64,000 bases of DNA from Morchella semilibera. Its lineage: Eukaryota > Ascomycota > Pezizomycetes > Pezizales > Morchellaceae. The notes under the pieces are model-generated. The model was given only the letters and a program-made list of their open reading frames with translations. It was not told the DNA's origin and made no database searches. Within the stretch, counting starts at the first letter, position 1, and each line of letters begins with the position of its first letter. Both the position numbers and the translations under genes were made by a program. Below, piece by piece: positions 1-12,200 of this stretch. The stretch spans positions 1,116,001 to 1,180,000 of the forward strand of contig WBVU01000009.1 of assembly GCA_009192285.1 (NCBI GenBank), read 5' to 3'.

Positions 1-1190
1 AGTGTTGTGCTCACTCTAGCGGATTTCTTTGACCTTCCCTGGGTACAGCATGGTGATCCCGAGTGCCTGTTTATCAAACGGGCTGCTAGGCAGGGGGATC
101 GCTGGACGAGCCATGTGGCGTTACCAGGCGGAAAGAGGGACGCAGAGGATAAGAGTGATTACAAGGCTGCCGTGAGGGAGTGCTTGGAGGAGGTTGGGCT
201 AGATCTCGATGGAGAAATGGCAATTCATTGTGGTAAATTGCCAGATAGGGTGTAGGTGTCCATTCGAGTGGTCAATTGAATCTTGGTGACTGACATTTGG
301 ATCGGAGAGATAGAGTGACGACTTCGTGGAGTACAGTACCGTAAGTGTCGTTTTACGATTGAGCTTGTTACACACTGCGCATATACCTGAGTGTTAATTT
401 GTGACAACAGGCTCATGGTTCTATGTCCTTTTGTATTCGTCCATATGTCTCCCACACCCCCACCCCTTCACTTGCAACCTACCGAAGTAGCTTCGGCGCA
501 CTGGGTTCCTCTACGTACGCTTCTCTCACCAGTTTTCCGTACTGTCCATAGGTGCGACGTATCAGACCGTCTTGCGCGACAAACAACAGGACTCTTGGGC
601 CGTTTTGTACGTTGGGGGCTCAGGATCAGTCTAGGACAGATGGAATTTTCAGCTGTTAGACTTTGGCCAAGTCATTCTGTTTACTCCTCCTTTGGCCGTG
701 ACTTTATCACCGAGTCCGGGGCTGCTGGCGGGAGCTGGGATAGGCCCATGCTACTTTGGGGACTCACTTTGGGAGTTGTGACAGATTTCCTTGAGATGTT
801 ACCTCATGGGGAGCCAGCTAGTGGGTGGAATTATCCTACATTTACGAGCCCGGATGTAAAGGCTGTTGTCTGGCTCATGACTAAAAGCCTCAGGCAAAGG
901 AATTGGTTGAAGGTGCAGCAAGGAAGCATGGCGAGGGCTTTAGAAAAGAGGGGATTGGAGGAATGGATGCCGAGGAGGATACGAAAAGCAGCATGGTCCT
1001 TGTTCAAGGAAAAAATGAGGGACGCCAGATTGAGCCTAGGGTCAGTGTTGTTAGGACCTTATTGGAAGGATATTACGATATCGTTCGGGACGCTGTTTGG
1101 GTCACGCTCCTTGGAAGGACGGTAATCATTGGACGGCTTTGGGGGCCGCTTGGTGGAGATATAGAAGGTAAAAATGCCATTGGTTTATAA
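1..1190 (+). CDS. NUDIX hydrolase, CoA diphosphatase (PCD1/NUDT7-8) type, 5'-truncated
   Basis: The reading frame is open from the window edge, so the N-terminus is missing. The first exon carries a Nudix box (ALPGGKRDAED ... RECLEEVGLDL; REXXEEXG is clear), and the following residues LPDRVVTTSW and the later PTEVASAHWVPL fit the CoA-pyrophosphatase subfamily, which cleaves CoA and its esters, often in peroxisomes or mitochondria. Proposed exons are 1-251, 314-340 and 411-1190 (donors GTAGGT and GTAAGT). In exon 3 the frame used at 411-880 stops at 1125. The last block, with the family-like end VRTLLEGYYDIVRDAV, lies in another frame that stops at 1190. One missing base near 880-905 would join them; no convincing intron does. 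Family assignment is firm; the 3' part is uncertain. Confidence 0.82.
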
Positions 1191-2147
1191 CTGATTAATA
1201 TCTATAGTTATGGGGGCCATAGATGGAGGTAGTCAGCATATCTGAGGGCTTAGAGTTTGCATACCATGTACGTCATAGATTTTCACTCACTATACCTATT
1301 TGTATGTACATTATAAGTACTAGCGGACATTTATCCTTCTTACTGGTACGTAAGTACAAGCACCCCTTGCTGCTGATTCGAGGATCCTGGCAACCACTAA
1401 TGACTCTATCAAGAGATATCAACCCAATTCTAATTAAAGAAATATAAACCTTTTGAGTAAAAACATTACGGATTGCTACATATTTGTGACACCGGCAATA
1501 ATCACGAAATATCACTCGATATATCAACGGCAACGGAACACATATAACTCATTACAACCACGATAGGAATTCTAACCACTTGCACCCGACCTCTATATTT
1601 TATAATAAGACCAATAATACACGGGAATGTGCTTTGAGTGCTAGTGTATAGTGCATACAAATTCCGAGATAAACTGTTGTACGAGGCGGCACGGAAAAGA
1701 ACCGATTGGGCCCGGCCACGATATACTCGGCGGTCTATATGGTTATTGATCGATTTCGGTTGAAGGTTCTGCTGGGTCGCCGCCGTATGATGATTCTGTG
1801 GTCGTGGATTGCCGATCCCCATTTGATGTTTAAAAATAGAGCACTAAATTTATTCGGCGGTAATAATAATGAGTATCGAAATGTCCCTCAGATGGGGCTT
1901 TTTTATATATATATAGGCAAGTTATTTTTCAAGAGCTGGGGTGCCACTTTTACCTGAAGAGGCATCAGTTTTCGAGGTAGTCAGTTACGGAATTCAATTC
2001 AACTAAAGGCGCCGGCAGCCAACCCGCACAATTCCTTATTTCCGCGAATTTCGGGTGATACATACATTATTGTGTAGAGTTTCGCACGGCCTTGTCCGAG
2101 TTTTGTAAGTCAATCTACCGGTGCTTGACGGAGTGTTAATTGCTGAT
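1191..2147. other. Intergenic, AT-rich
   Basis: No credible coding region on either strand. The open frames here are short, AT-driven and lack family motifs. The stretch serves as the 3' flank of the NUDIX gene and the 5' flank of the next gene. Confidence 0.6.
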
Positions 2148-3098
2148 ATGGGTTCAGAGCATTTGCCGAGCACTATCGTCTCACGCTTCGTAAATTGGAT
2201 GGAGCACTCCACTAGCGTAGAAAGTGAACAGATTATTAATCAAAACGGAGCCAGAGGTTAGTCTAGAAACTCCGATATTGGGTCATATTGGGTTCCTTTT
2301 ATTGACAAAGAGGGTTTAGTTAAGGAGGCCTCAAAAGCCTCGAGATACAATGTGCCGTGTATCAGTACTGCTGAGATCAAACAGCCAATTGGCCTCAAAG
2401 AGATAGCCAGAGTTGTAGAGAAACTAGAGGCGGATGCGGAGAATTATCATGACGAAATCCCCAGCATTCCTAGCCCTGATCTTGCATTGAGCGATGGGGA
2501 TGTTTCAGAGACAGACCCGGCGTGTTCGGAGACCTCGGTGAACCCTACTGGAAAAAGCACAGAGGAGCAGCTGAGAGAATATAACGAGTATTCAGTCGCT
2601 GCTGGTTTCCCGGACCTGTCCCATTTACACCGACCCTTGCCATATTTCGAGGAGCAGCAAAAACTACTAGCGTGGAAACAGCTCCAGCAAAAAGGGCCCG
2701 ATACCGAGGAGCCAGATGAGGACCATGTAAGGTTCCCTGTGCTGGCGGGCGCGGCGGGGTACCGAAGTTCTGAGGATATCCATCCGGAAGATTCGAAAAT
2801 ATATCGTGCTGCCGAGGACTCCCACTTGGAATTATCTACGAGCTCAACGGATTACCACACTACTGTTTCTGATCAGGAATACGATATGCCAGGTTTTGTT
2901 TCTCTTGTTGCTCCAGATCTTGCATCCCAGATATTGGAGACACAGAAAGGTGGAACCATTTACACCTGTAATAAAGGGGTCAAAGCTGCCCAATCGAGCG
3001 GTCGTTTGGTGTTGCCCGTCGGTGCAGCGGCCAACAATTCCCCCAGATCTGATAGTAGCGTATCTACTGTAGATGGATTTCCAGATGTTCCATTTTAG
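2148..3098 (+). CDS. Unrecognised acidic protein, about 298 aa
   Basis: I do not recognise this protein. The main open frame runs to a stop at 3096-3098 and is rich in Glu, Asp, Ser and Pro, with segments such as EEQLREYNEYSVAAGFPDL and FPVLAGAAGYRSSED. The long frame has no ATG at its head. An upstream ATG at 2148 (MGSEHLPSTIVSRFVNWMEH) reads to a stop at 2259. Removing an intron at 2257-2310 (donor GTTAGT, acceptor AAAG) joins the two in phase and gives 299 codons including the stop. No signal peptide or membrane segment is apparent, and the composition suggests a largely disordered protein. The splice model is inferred; a non-gene is possible but less likely. Confidence 0.5.
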
Positions 3099-3451
3099 TA
3101 CAAGAGCTATATTTTCGTCTTTAGGTTATTTGAATTGTGGGACTTATGGAGATTTAAAATGTTTTTCTTTCTTAGACTGGATGCCTAGGCAACGTTTATG
3201 AATTGCTTGTGTTTTTTACCCTTCTATGATACTGTGTATCGGTTGTTTGTTTGGATCAGACTGGGATTTTGTTTTAAAGTTTTTATACGGTCAAATGGTT
3301 AGCTCATTCCATTGGAGAGATTTACTTATTCCATTAGAGACACCCATCCTCGTGGTTGAAACCCTAAACCCGCAGTTTGTGGAAAGTATAGTTGTCTGTA
3401 GCACACTAAATTGTAAAGATATGATATGAGGTTTGATCGCTCGACTCTCAT
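3099..3451. other. Short convergent intergenic spacer
   Basis: AT-rich spacer between two convergent genes, holding both 3' ends. Nothing else recognised. Confidence 0.6.
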
Positions 3452-4579
3452 TCAGCCTCCATATTTTGCACATAGGCGTTCCATGGTACTGATAGCTCCT
3501 GATCTGTATCCACTCCCAAATAGTGCGTGGTGGTTCAACTGATGATAGCTGTCGCAATGTTAGAGTCGGTATAATCCATGCGATAGCTATGTTGGAGGGA
3601 AATCATACAGCTGGTAAAGATCGACACGATCGTCATACTCTTTGATAGGTTCAGCTTTGGGGATATATTTGTGGTAATTACTGAAGAACTTTGGCCCAAA
3701 GCCACCAAACATCTTCATAATCCCGAGCTCATACTCGTTATGTGCATAGCAAGACTAAACGTTTAGCTACCACACAGATATGACTCATAACTGAGGGTAA
3801 AACTGACAGAAGGATCAAAGACCACATCCTCTGGGTTACTATTTTCTCCATTCTCTCCAAAACATCCCTTTGACGTATTTCCACTCCATAGATCGCCGTG
3901 GACAAGGGCCGGTTTAATGTCTTTAAGTACTCCTAATAGTCTTGGCACCACAACATCCGCAGTCTTTTCCACCCACTGTCTCAAAGCCTTATCGGGTCCG
4001 TTTTTCACCTCGCTCTCAGCGAGTATATGCATCAGTCTTCGTTTTCTGAAAAACTCAGCCCAGTTGTCTTCCCATGTATTATCCTGAATCGTAGAACCAC
4101 AGCAGGTCGACACAGGAAACCCGAACTTGTTATTGTATGTTTCTGGCTGTGGTGCGAGGTGGAGTTTTGCTGTTTTGTGCGCTAAGGGTTCACAGGATGA
4201 TTGTGAGTTTCTAGAAAGATTGATAAAATCGGTTACGAGATAGTAGCCGGGTCTAGCTTCGAATGCCCCATGTGAGAAGGCCTGGGGACATAGTGATGGT
4301 ACTGCATTATGGATTGCATTTAAAGACTCGAATTCACCTGTTTTGTACTCCCTTTAGCTTTAGAACCCCGAGAAGGAGTGGAAGTGATTCACCTCGAAAC
4401 ATTGTCTCTGCATCCTTACCATCTCTAGTCTTCATAAAGAAACATTTCGTCTTCCCTTCTGTAAGCACTGTCGAGATCTTGTACGTGGATGAGAAGCCGC
4501 TACTACCAAAGGGTGTAACGGTAGTGGCATCGGGTTGGAGAGAAAGGACACTTAGGATTTTGGGATCTAACCTTGCCAT
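3452..4579 (-). CDS. Fructosamine-3-kinase-like protein (ketosamine kinase family)
   Basis: A member of the fructosamine/ketosamine-3-kinase family (aminoglycoside-phosphotransferase fold). These kinases phosphorylate sugar adducts on amines so that they fall off, a deglycation repair step. Four exons join in perfect phase: 4579-4393, 4337-3808, 3754-3609 and 3548-3452 (320 codons with stop, the usual family length). Visible landmarks are an N-terminal PFGSSGFSSTYKI glycine-rich segment, FFMKT for the ATP-binding lysine, GFPVSTCCGSTIQDN, the catalytic-loop motif VHGDLWSGN near residue 205, the metal-binding VFDPSSCYAHNEYELG and a C-terminal YHQLNHHALFGSGYRSGA. The start at 4579 is the only ATG that keeps the conserved N-terminus. 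It converges on the gene ending at 3098. The first intron is flanked by copies of AGGTGAAT (see findings). Confidence 0.9.
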
Positions 4580-5957
4580 TTTGGAGTGATTGTGCTATGG
4601 CTGTCGTGGGGAGCTATGGCGGGGTATTATTATGTATGATGTCACACAACTTACAGGGTATTCGTAAAGGGCAACATCAAAGTAAACCACCACGTTTTAC
4701 ACACCTTCAATCCTATGCTAATATTACAGCATCGGAACAATTGATAAGCTTCCAATTGCTGAATATTGTAGTTGCTATCTTTAAGTACATGTAGCGCTGA
4801 AACACCTTTTTTAGAGTTCCCTTCCGTTTTCATGCCATAAAATCTGCCTTGCATTAGGACAGTAGGTAATTTACTTCGTATACATGTAAATATCTATCAC
4901 TTATGTCACGATGGGCATAGGGGAGGGGCGTGTGTCGCCTCAGAAGAACCCCTCATAACTGCGTTGCCCGCACCTTCTACAAATAATAGATACATGTAGT
5001 GGTAATAATAGAGACTTTTAGCCACGGGTGTAAAAAGGCAACAAACAAAAATTATTAATTCCCAAGACCATGCTGCATGCGTTTGCCCCCTGGCCCGCAT
5101 AGGGACTCACAAGTACTCTGAGAAGGAAATCATAGGCATAAGGATTGAATATATCTCCATGCGTATGTTTAAGTCCGGTACTTGAAAATATTATATCACA
5201 TCCTACTTGCATCCAACTTGCATGTCTTGGAAGTCTTGGGAATAAATAATTTTTGTTCGTTGATGGCTAAAAGACTCTAATAGTGATGACTAATTACACA
5301 TATTTGTACTAGTGATTAGATCTTCGGCTCAATGATAAGATAAGATTAAACGAGGCCGGAGATATTAATGTGACAGAAACGAAACTGTGGAGAAGGGAAA
5401 GGGCTTATGCTTCCAGAGTAGTGAAACTCCGTTTTATGATACCCAACATGCCCTGATCTGACAACTAGCGCGTACTTAGACCCCTGCTGTCGATTTCCCA
5501 GCAGCCAAACAAACTACACCTTAAAACACCTAAGAATAAACGTCAACAGAAGATCAACGCTGTTGCCCTGGTTCCTGCCTTCGGTTCTTCCCGTCCCTGC
5601 GACTCACTCGGCTCTTGCCCTTTCCCCGCCTTATTTAACCGTCCACCTCCGCAATTTGATCATTTACTAGTCCGTCGGGTGGCGCCCGAGGCAATCAAAC
5701 AGGTGCATGCTAGATCTGATCAGTCCAGGTCACCTGGCCTATGGTAGCTGCGGGGTGTGAATGTGCATGAGTGATGGCTCATGATCCTTCTTAACTGATT
5801 ACATTCGCACGCGCATGGGGCACATTTTACGTACTGGTCCGTTTTGCAAGATAACAAAGGTTCTTCACGATACGAACGTCATAAACCGTAGGATTGGATG
5901 CCTAGAAAAAGAAAGGCCATGCACATGCATGTCTATGTTCCACAAAACAGAAAAAAC

Positions 5958-5991
<34 letters not shown>

Positions 5992-6337
5992 AACAAGGCA
6001 CCAGAAAAGCTTCGGCCTCGGAAAATTCTGTGTAGACTTGAGGAACCAGGTACATGTATGTACCCTACATCAACTACACTGAAACAACTTCAGGAATTTA
6101 CATGTATTTTCTGGTCATAGATCGTTTATTCCCACTTATGTATCTCCCGTCTATACCCCCCCCCCGTAAACAGAAGTCCAGCCTGCCCAGTATTAGCACT
6201 TTGGGCAAGAAAAAAGAGAAAAGGTTGAAAAATTGGCATAAAAACAAGAAACATTGTAGACTAAATAAAAGACTGCTATTGAACAAAATAGAGCGGCTAT
6301 AGGAGGGGTAGCTCCTGCTACTCCATCTGGACCACAG
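4580..6337. other. Intergenic between back-to-back minus-strand genes
   Basis: Upstream region of the fructosamine-kinase gene and 3' flank of the cyclin gene. It holds several TACATGTA palindromes (4786, 4881, 4991, 6051, 6099), a 31-base poly-A run at 5959-5989 and a poly-C run at 6156-6165. I see no coding exon or RNA gene that I can support. Confidence 0.6.
5959..5989. repeat. Poly-A run, 31 bases
   Basis: Uninterrupted A run. No adjoining element body or target-site duplication is visible, so it is called a simple repeat and not a retroposon tail. Confidence 0.9.
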
Positions 6338-7491
6338 TCAACTTCCCGCAGCTGCAGCCGATCCAGATACTGAAGATCCCGGAACGCTACCTAGGGCCTC
6401 CTCTGCGCCCTCAATTACATATTTCGTTTGTAATCTGCCAATCAGACTCCTATAGTACTCTTCCAAAACTTCACCCTTTGGTACAATCCTCCAACCAACC
6501 CTAACCAAAAATTCCAGTTCCAGCAAGTTTAGCTCCATCAAACTAACACCACCGACTTTAGCATAGAACCCATTCGTGAGAAAAGAGTCGCAAAGACCCT
6601 TAGATGCAACGGTTGCGGCCGTGATCAGGAAACGGTGCACAGTCAGCGAAGAGACAACGAAAGGCGAGTAATGGGTGGATAATATGTCTATGTAATAGAC
6701 CATTGACAAGAGTATTGATGGTTGTAAAGATGCGTGTAGTGCTAATCTCGATAGATAATCTGGGATTGATATTGTAGGCGGCGCTCTATAATTGTACGCA
6801 TGGCCAAGTCAGCGCTGAAAAATCGATAAGTAAGCGAATGTTTGTAAAAATGGGTTAGTACCGCGAATGGAAACGAGTCAGCCGGCCCCTGATAATGGTA
6901 TCTTGTCATTCAAGCCAACTAGCTCAAGTAACATGTCACTGATTAGGTATACCAAATCGTTTGTGGGACAGTGCTGATAGAGCTGGGAAGGGATTTGATT
7001 GAAGGGTCCATGTGTCTGGCTCGCTTTGGAGGCGACAGAGCTCCTCCAGTAGCATCGCGGGGAGGAGCAGTAGGGGTAGTTGGAGCGATTGGGGGAGTTG
7101 AACATTTACTCGGTGGTGTGGAGGTAGATAGATTAGAGGCCCGGGAAACTACTGTGGGCGAAGAAGGTTTTGAAGATGTTATCTTGGGAGAGTGGGGCGG
7201 GATGATCGTCTGGAGTGTTTCAACAGAGGGGATGCTCTCGGAGTTCAGATAGAGGTCGGCCACCACCATTGGGTGTGGATGGGCGGACATGTGTAATGGG
7301 CCGCCGCTCGAGGCAGAAGAGCGGGCGAGGAGAGAAGGCGATTGGGTGTACTGCGGATATGAGGTTGACTTGAAATCATCCGGGGATAGAGCCTTGACTG
7401 AAGAGGAAGCAGACCGGGGTATAATTTCAGATGACGTAGTAGTTGATGAGGATGAGGAGGACGTGCTAATGCAAGGCAGAGTTGGGTTCAT
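6338..7491 (-). CDS. PHO80-type (PCL) cyclin, with two apparent 1-base phase breaks
   Basis: The C-terminal two thirds are a PHO80-like cyclin fold: CPTNDLVYLISDMLLELVGL, LTRFHSRAPPTISIPDYL, LLSMVYYIDILSTHY and LNLLELEFLVRVGWRIV. Such cyclins bind the PHO85-type kinase and control phosphate signalling, glycogen or polarity. The first ~165 residues are Ser/Thr/Pro-rich with a PPKRAR basic patch. One intron at 6786-6861 (GTACTAAC donor, TTATAG acceptor) joins exon 7491-6862 to exon 6785-6338. Within exon 1 the frame must slip by one base near 6975-7000 (CCCTTCCC context) and again near 6881-6889 (GGGGCCGG context). Each looks like one missing base, and restoring both would give a whole number of codons (360). 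Whether this is a lesion or a consensus error cannot be decided here. Divergent to GID5. Confidence 0.8.
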
Positions 7492-9289
7492 AGCGGCAGT
7501 AACTGGTTATTGCTATGGTAAGGGTTTCAGTCGCGGCGGCGGCGGCGGCGGCAGCAGTTGGATGGAGGGGGGGTTAAAGGAAAAGTTTGCGGGGGAAATT
7601 TGGATTAGAGGGCGGTGATCACCACGGAAAGGGTTGCAGTAAGACAAGAGGATAGAGTGGGTTCCTTTTTTTAAAAAAGCAAATATAACAAGCTGAAAGC
7701 TTGAAAATCCTGTTAAAACTCCCCGAATCGCTGCAGTAGCGAATAGAAGTAGTCGATGGGAGGGGCTCTTTCTTGAGTAGACGATCAACCTCGACCAATG
7801 ATCATGGGGGTCTAATCAGGTGAAGAAATAATAATGTATGTAGGTTACCGATACTGAGACTAGATTTCTAGCCACGAGAACGGAGAATGAGAGGACGATC
7901 GGGAGCAGTATCCAGAACAGCAGAAAGAGGCTCTGGCGGAATGGTAGCGTTTATAAGCGCACAGCGTAAAAAAAAACAAATAATAAAGAGACCCTATAGT
8001 AAAACAAATTCCTAGACAACAATAGCAAGTGGCAGCAAGTAGCAGCAGATGTAGTATGCACGTATAAGAATGATTGATCGAGGGAATTGTTGGCACGTCG
8101 ACACGAGTGAGAGGGAGAAACCAGCTGTTGGTAGACACAAAGTAGAGCAGGTGTATGTACAGAGGGAAACAGGCACCTTATGTACGTACTTTATTGCTGC
8201 GGACGTCAGTCCGGGGGTCCAACCAAAACCAGGGGAAGGGCAGAGAGTGAGAACCGCGGAGAGGAAAAAGAAAATAACTAAAAAAAGTTCTTTCACGAAC
8301 CCGGCGGAAGAGTACAACACCACGAGTCCACGACAACCCTCAAAAGACGAATCCAAGCCATGTAAGTAACACTTGAATCCCATCCTAGCGGTCAGTGGGA
8401 CAAGCGGCTCAGCACACATTCTCTTGGGTTGGGCAGATATTTCTAGGGCACTGCACAACTTCCGAGTGATAGGACACCACCACGAGTATATCCTCTCACA
8501 ACGATTGGACCCTCCTATGATAGTTTCTTGGAGTGTGGGCGGCGAGCCAAAGATCCCCTTTATCGACTAGTCCACCTTTGTGTGTCCAGTCTGCCTCGCA
8601 TGCTGCTGCTGTTGTTGAGATTCGGACGAAACTCCGAGTGTTACTACTACATACTACTACTACTGACTGAGTGCTACTATAACTGATCTAGAAAGTGAGG
8701 GGTGGTGGTGGTGTTGCTAGGCTGAGAGAAAGAGGGGTACACAGATTGCGCACGGGCTGCGAAAATTCGGTACCTGGAGAGCGGAGACGGGCAGGGCGTA
8801 GACAGCCGGCGGCCGCCTTTGCGTTACCGTTGGATATTGTACTGCTCTGAAATGTTGTGTGAGTGCGTGCTCAGCATGTTAAGGTAGGAAGGTTACATAA
8901 CAATTTCGACCGAAAGCTTGCTTTCACCTCTCTCCACATCGCCGAAAATTCTTTAATTTCCGATCCCTTCCAAAACGAGGGAGGCAGAGGTAAAGTAATA
9001 ACTTCTTACAGAACCAGCCAACCCCTCCCCCCACATACATCTACATAAATCGATTCATCAATTATTTTAACCCTTCCAACAATCTCTCGCCACGGATCTC
9101 CCTCCAATAATTTTCTTTTCTCATTTATTTTAAAGTCTTGTTGATCGCACCACCCGACACCTCGCACGACAGCTACATACGACAACGACTACCTCTGCTG
9201 CTTCGCTCCATAACTCACCGCCGTAACCCCCCCCCCCTCCCTCACAAGACCCCGCAGAACAGCCATCAACCATCCACATCATCATCATC
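7492..9289. other. Divergent intergenic region between cyclin and GID5 genes
   Basis: Shared upstream region of two divergent genes. It contains a GCG/GGC trinucleotide stretch near 7533-7555, TAC-rich repeats near 8640-8665, GGT repeats near 8700-8715 and a C11 run at 9227-9237 shortly before the GID5 start. No extra coding exon is convincing; the short open frames lack motifs. Confidence 0.55.
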
Positions 9290-12200
9290 ATGACTCACTC
9301 GGAAGAGAATCTACGGCTCTCGCCCTCCTCTCGCAGCTCTCGAATCTGTCGCCCTCGCAGCCTCACTCTATAGTAACTGCTCTGAAACGACTCAAGCATG
9401 AGCTCATCGGACACGAACAGAAGAAGGAACTATTTGTGCGTTTGGGAATAGTTCCCCCACTTGTGAAAATCCTAGAAGGTGGGAGTAGAACAGCAGATGA
9501 AGCTTGGAGTGATGCGAGGGTTGAAGCTGGGATTGCTATAGGAAGTTTGGCTTATGGTAGGAATTCCTTTTCAATATCAGGCCTTCAATCTCACTGGATT
9601 ATATCCTTCGTTGCCACGTGAATTGCTCCGTGTCCTTCTTTTTTGCGTCGTTCGCCGCTGAGCTTTATGAACAACTTACAGGCGGTGAAGCACACATTTC
9701 CCATTTGCTTTTCTCGCAGGCTCTGCCTCCTCTGATAGCCTCGCTCAATCCGTCATCCAATCCGTCCAGGCTTGTTCATTGTGCCCTTCGAACCTTGAAC
9801 ACTATACTCGACACAGCGACCTCATCGTCAGAATGTGCACCCCATGCAATTTCCACAGAGCTATACACCCCGAGGTGTTGAGGAACATTTGCAAAATCAT
9901 CTCACAGACTTCCCCATCTTCCGCCGTGCAACAGCAGATTTGCCTTGCCGCGTCGTTAATTGCAAAGTCGTGTGGCCGTTACGACCCTGCGAGAGTCATT
10001 GATGGCGGTGGAAACAATTCATCTCCGGAAGGATCCCATGAAAGATTACTTGTTGAAACTGGAGTGCTTGATGCCTTGAGCGCAAGGTTAGGGTCTTTTG
10101 TCGTTTCATGGAAGGCTACTCAAAAAACACCCAAAGGTCGCGGGGAGTCTGACATGCCACCCCCGGCTCCCCCAGGTGCAAAGCTAGCTCCAATACTTGA
10201 TGCTATATCAGTCATAATAAAAGACTCCAAGCTTCGTTCGCTGGAGTTTCTGTTTTCGCCGGCCTTTACAGCAATTTTTCCGCCGTCTACCTCTAACCTC
10301 CAATGCAGGTGAAGCTAAATCCTCTTCAAATAAGTACAGTGGCTCTTTGCCCGGGTCAACAACATCAATAAATCTCCCACAGCAAAAGAATCCATCAAAC
10401 TCAATAATTCAGCCACCACAAGTACTCATCACACCCTCCGCATTTCCTCCACTTACTCCATCTTCGGCCCACTTCCCACCGCTTTCATCTGCCAGCCAAG
10501 GATCGGCGGATTATTCATCGCTCCATCACTACAGTACACATCACTATCATCACCATATCAATCATTCTACCGGGGTGGCAGATGCTCAATCCATGCTTCT
10601 TGGGTCCGGGGGTGGGGCCGACGATTCAGAGTCTTCAACCGGGGGTGATACTCCCCTCCGTCAGCGTGCGGAAACCGCTGACGCAGAAGATCCAATCCTC
10701 CGAGCCTCTAACCTTGAATCTGTTTCTGGCGACTCGGAAGCGGATATAGAAATTGAGGAGTCGCCATTGATTCTTTGGCTTATTTGTCAGGTTCGTTCAG
10801 GGGATTCTTTTACAAGGTTGATGGCCACTGCTGTCTTAACAAACCTTTTCAAAGTGTCTCTTGTTGGGAAAAAGATGACGCGGATATTGCTGTTATTGGT
10901 GCTGCCAGTTTTGGTGAGGCTTCTGAACGAAGAGGATATGCTTGCAAAGGTGGGTGTCGGTGTTGGTGGTGTGGATGCCGAAACTCGGCAAAAGTGGGTC
11001 ATCCAGGAAAGGGCGCCATATATTCTTTCAAGGCTGGTCATGGATAGCCAGGAGATGCAAAAGGCTGCCGTCGATACTTTAGCTATTAAGAAACTGGCCC
11101 TTATGCTACGAAAAGCGACTGAGCCCGCATCCTCCACAATGAATGGAGTTACAAACGGAGACTCTACCGAATACGAAGAGGCAGAAAAACACAAACTGAA
11201 TAGACCAGAGGTCGCACATCGCATGAAGGTTAAGGAGGGTACAATGAGGTGCCTAGCAAGTCTGGCACTTTTTAAGGACGAATACCGCAAAGCAATCATC
11301 GAGGCAGCGGTGATCCCTATGGTGGTCTCTTCCATGAAGCCCTTGGAACCTATTCCCGGTGCTCCTGCATCTCAAGAAAACAGTACAGCGGAGGGCAACC
11401 CACCTACTGTACTTATCGCTGCTTGTGGTGTTGTACGGTCTCTCTCTCGGTCGGTATCAATCCTCCGGACTTCGTTAATAGATGCTGGAGTCGCAATGCC
11501 CTTATTTACCCTTTTGCGTCATGAGGATATCGAAGTCCGCATCGCGTCTACTGCTGCTGTTTGCAACCTTTTACTGGACTTCTCACCAATGCGGCAACCA
11601 ATAGTTGATGCTGGGGTCCTGGATATACTTTGCACACACGCTAAAAGTGACAACGCACCGTTGAGGTTAAACGCGCTTTGGGCTTTGAAACATTTGATTC
11701 TTGATGCTGAAAGTGGGGTAAAAAGGAAGTGTTTTGATGGACTGGGAATTGACTGGTTTATCAAGGTTATCAGTGCCGATGTTGTGGATGACCAGTTGGG
11801 CGAGGATGAAGATATGGCAGAGATCGAGGAGGGTGAAGCCGATACAGGTGCAATGGAAGATAGCATTGGTGAATTAAGAAAAACAGACCATAGAAGGTCG
11901 GACGAAGAGTTTTACGACGCCCCGGAGGAAAGTGCGAGGTCTAAAGCTCGAAAACTCCCACCAAAAGCTGCCTTACTTATGGCACAATTAGAACGGAGGG
12001 AGCCGGAAGAACTCACTCTAAGGAGAAAGCAGATCATTGCAATGCAGGAACAAGGCTTGGATTTCATCCGAAATTTCATCTGCAACAAGGACCGCACTCA
12101 GATGATTGACCTGTTGCTCGAGCGTATGGGCAAAGATCGTCTTCTTGAGATGCTGGAGGATAAGCTTAGACCACGGAATGTAAAACTTCGGAACGGGGGC

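Noticed and set aside
5740-5815. C/D-snoRNA-like element: GTGATGG and CTGA between near-complementary GTGTGAATGT / ACATTCGCAC
   Set aside because: Only about 50 nt between the stems, the C box is poor and no guide-like segment is visible.
5941-5990. Poly-A run as a retroposon tail
   Set aside because: No element body or target-site duplication is recognisable next to it.
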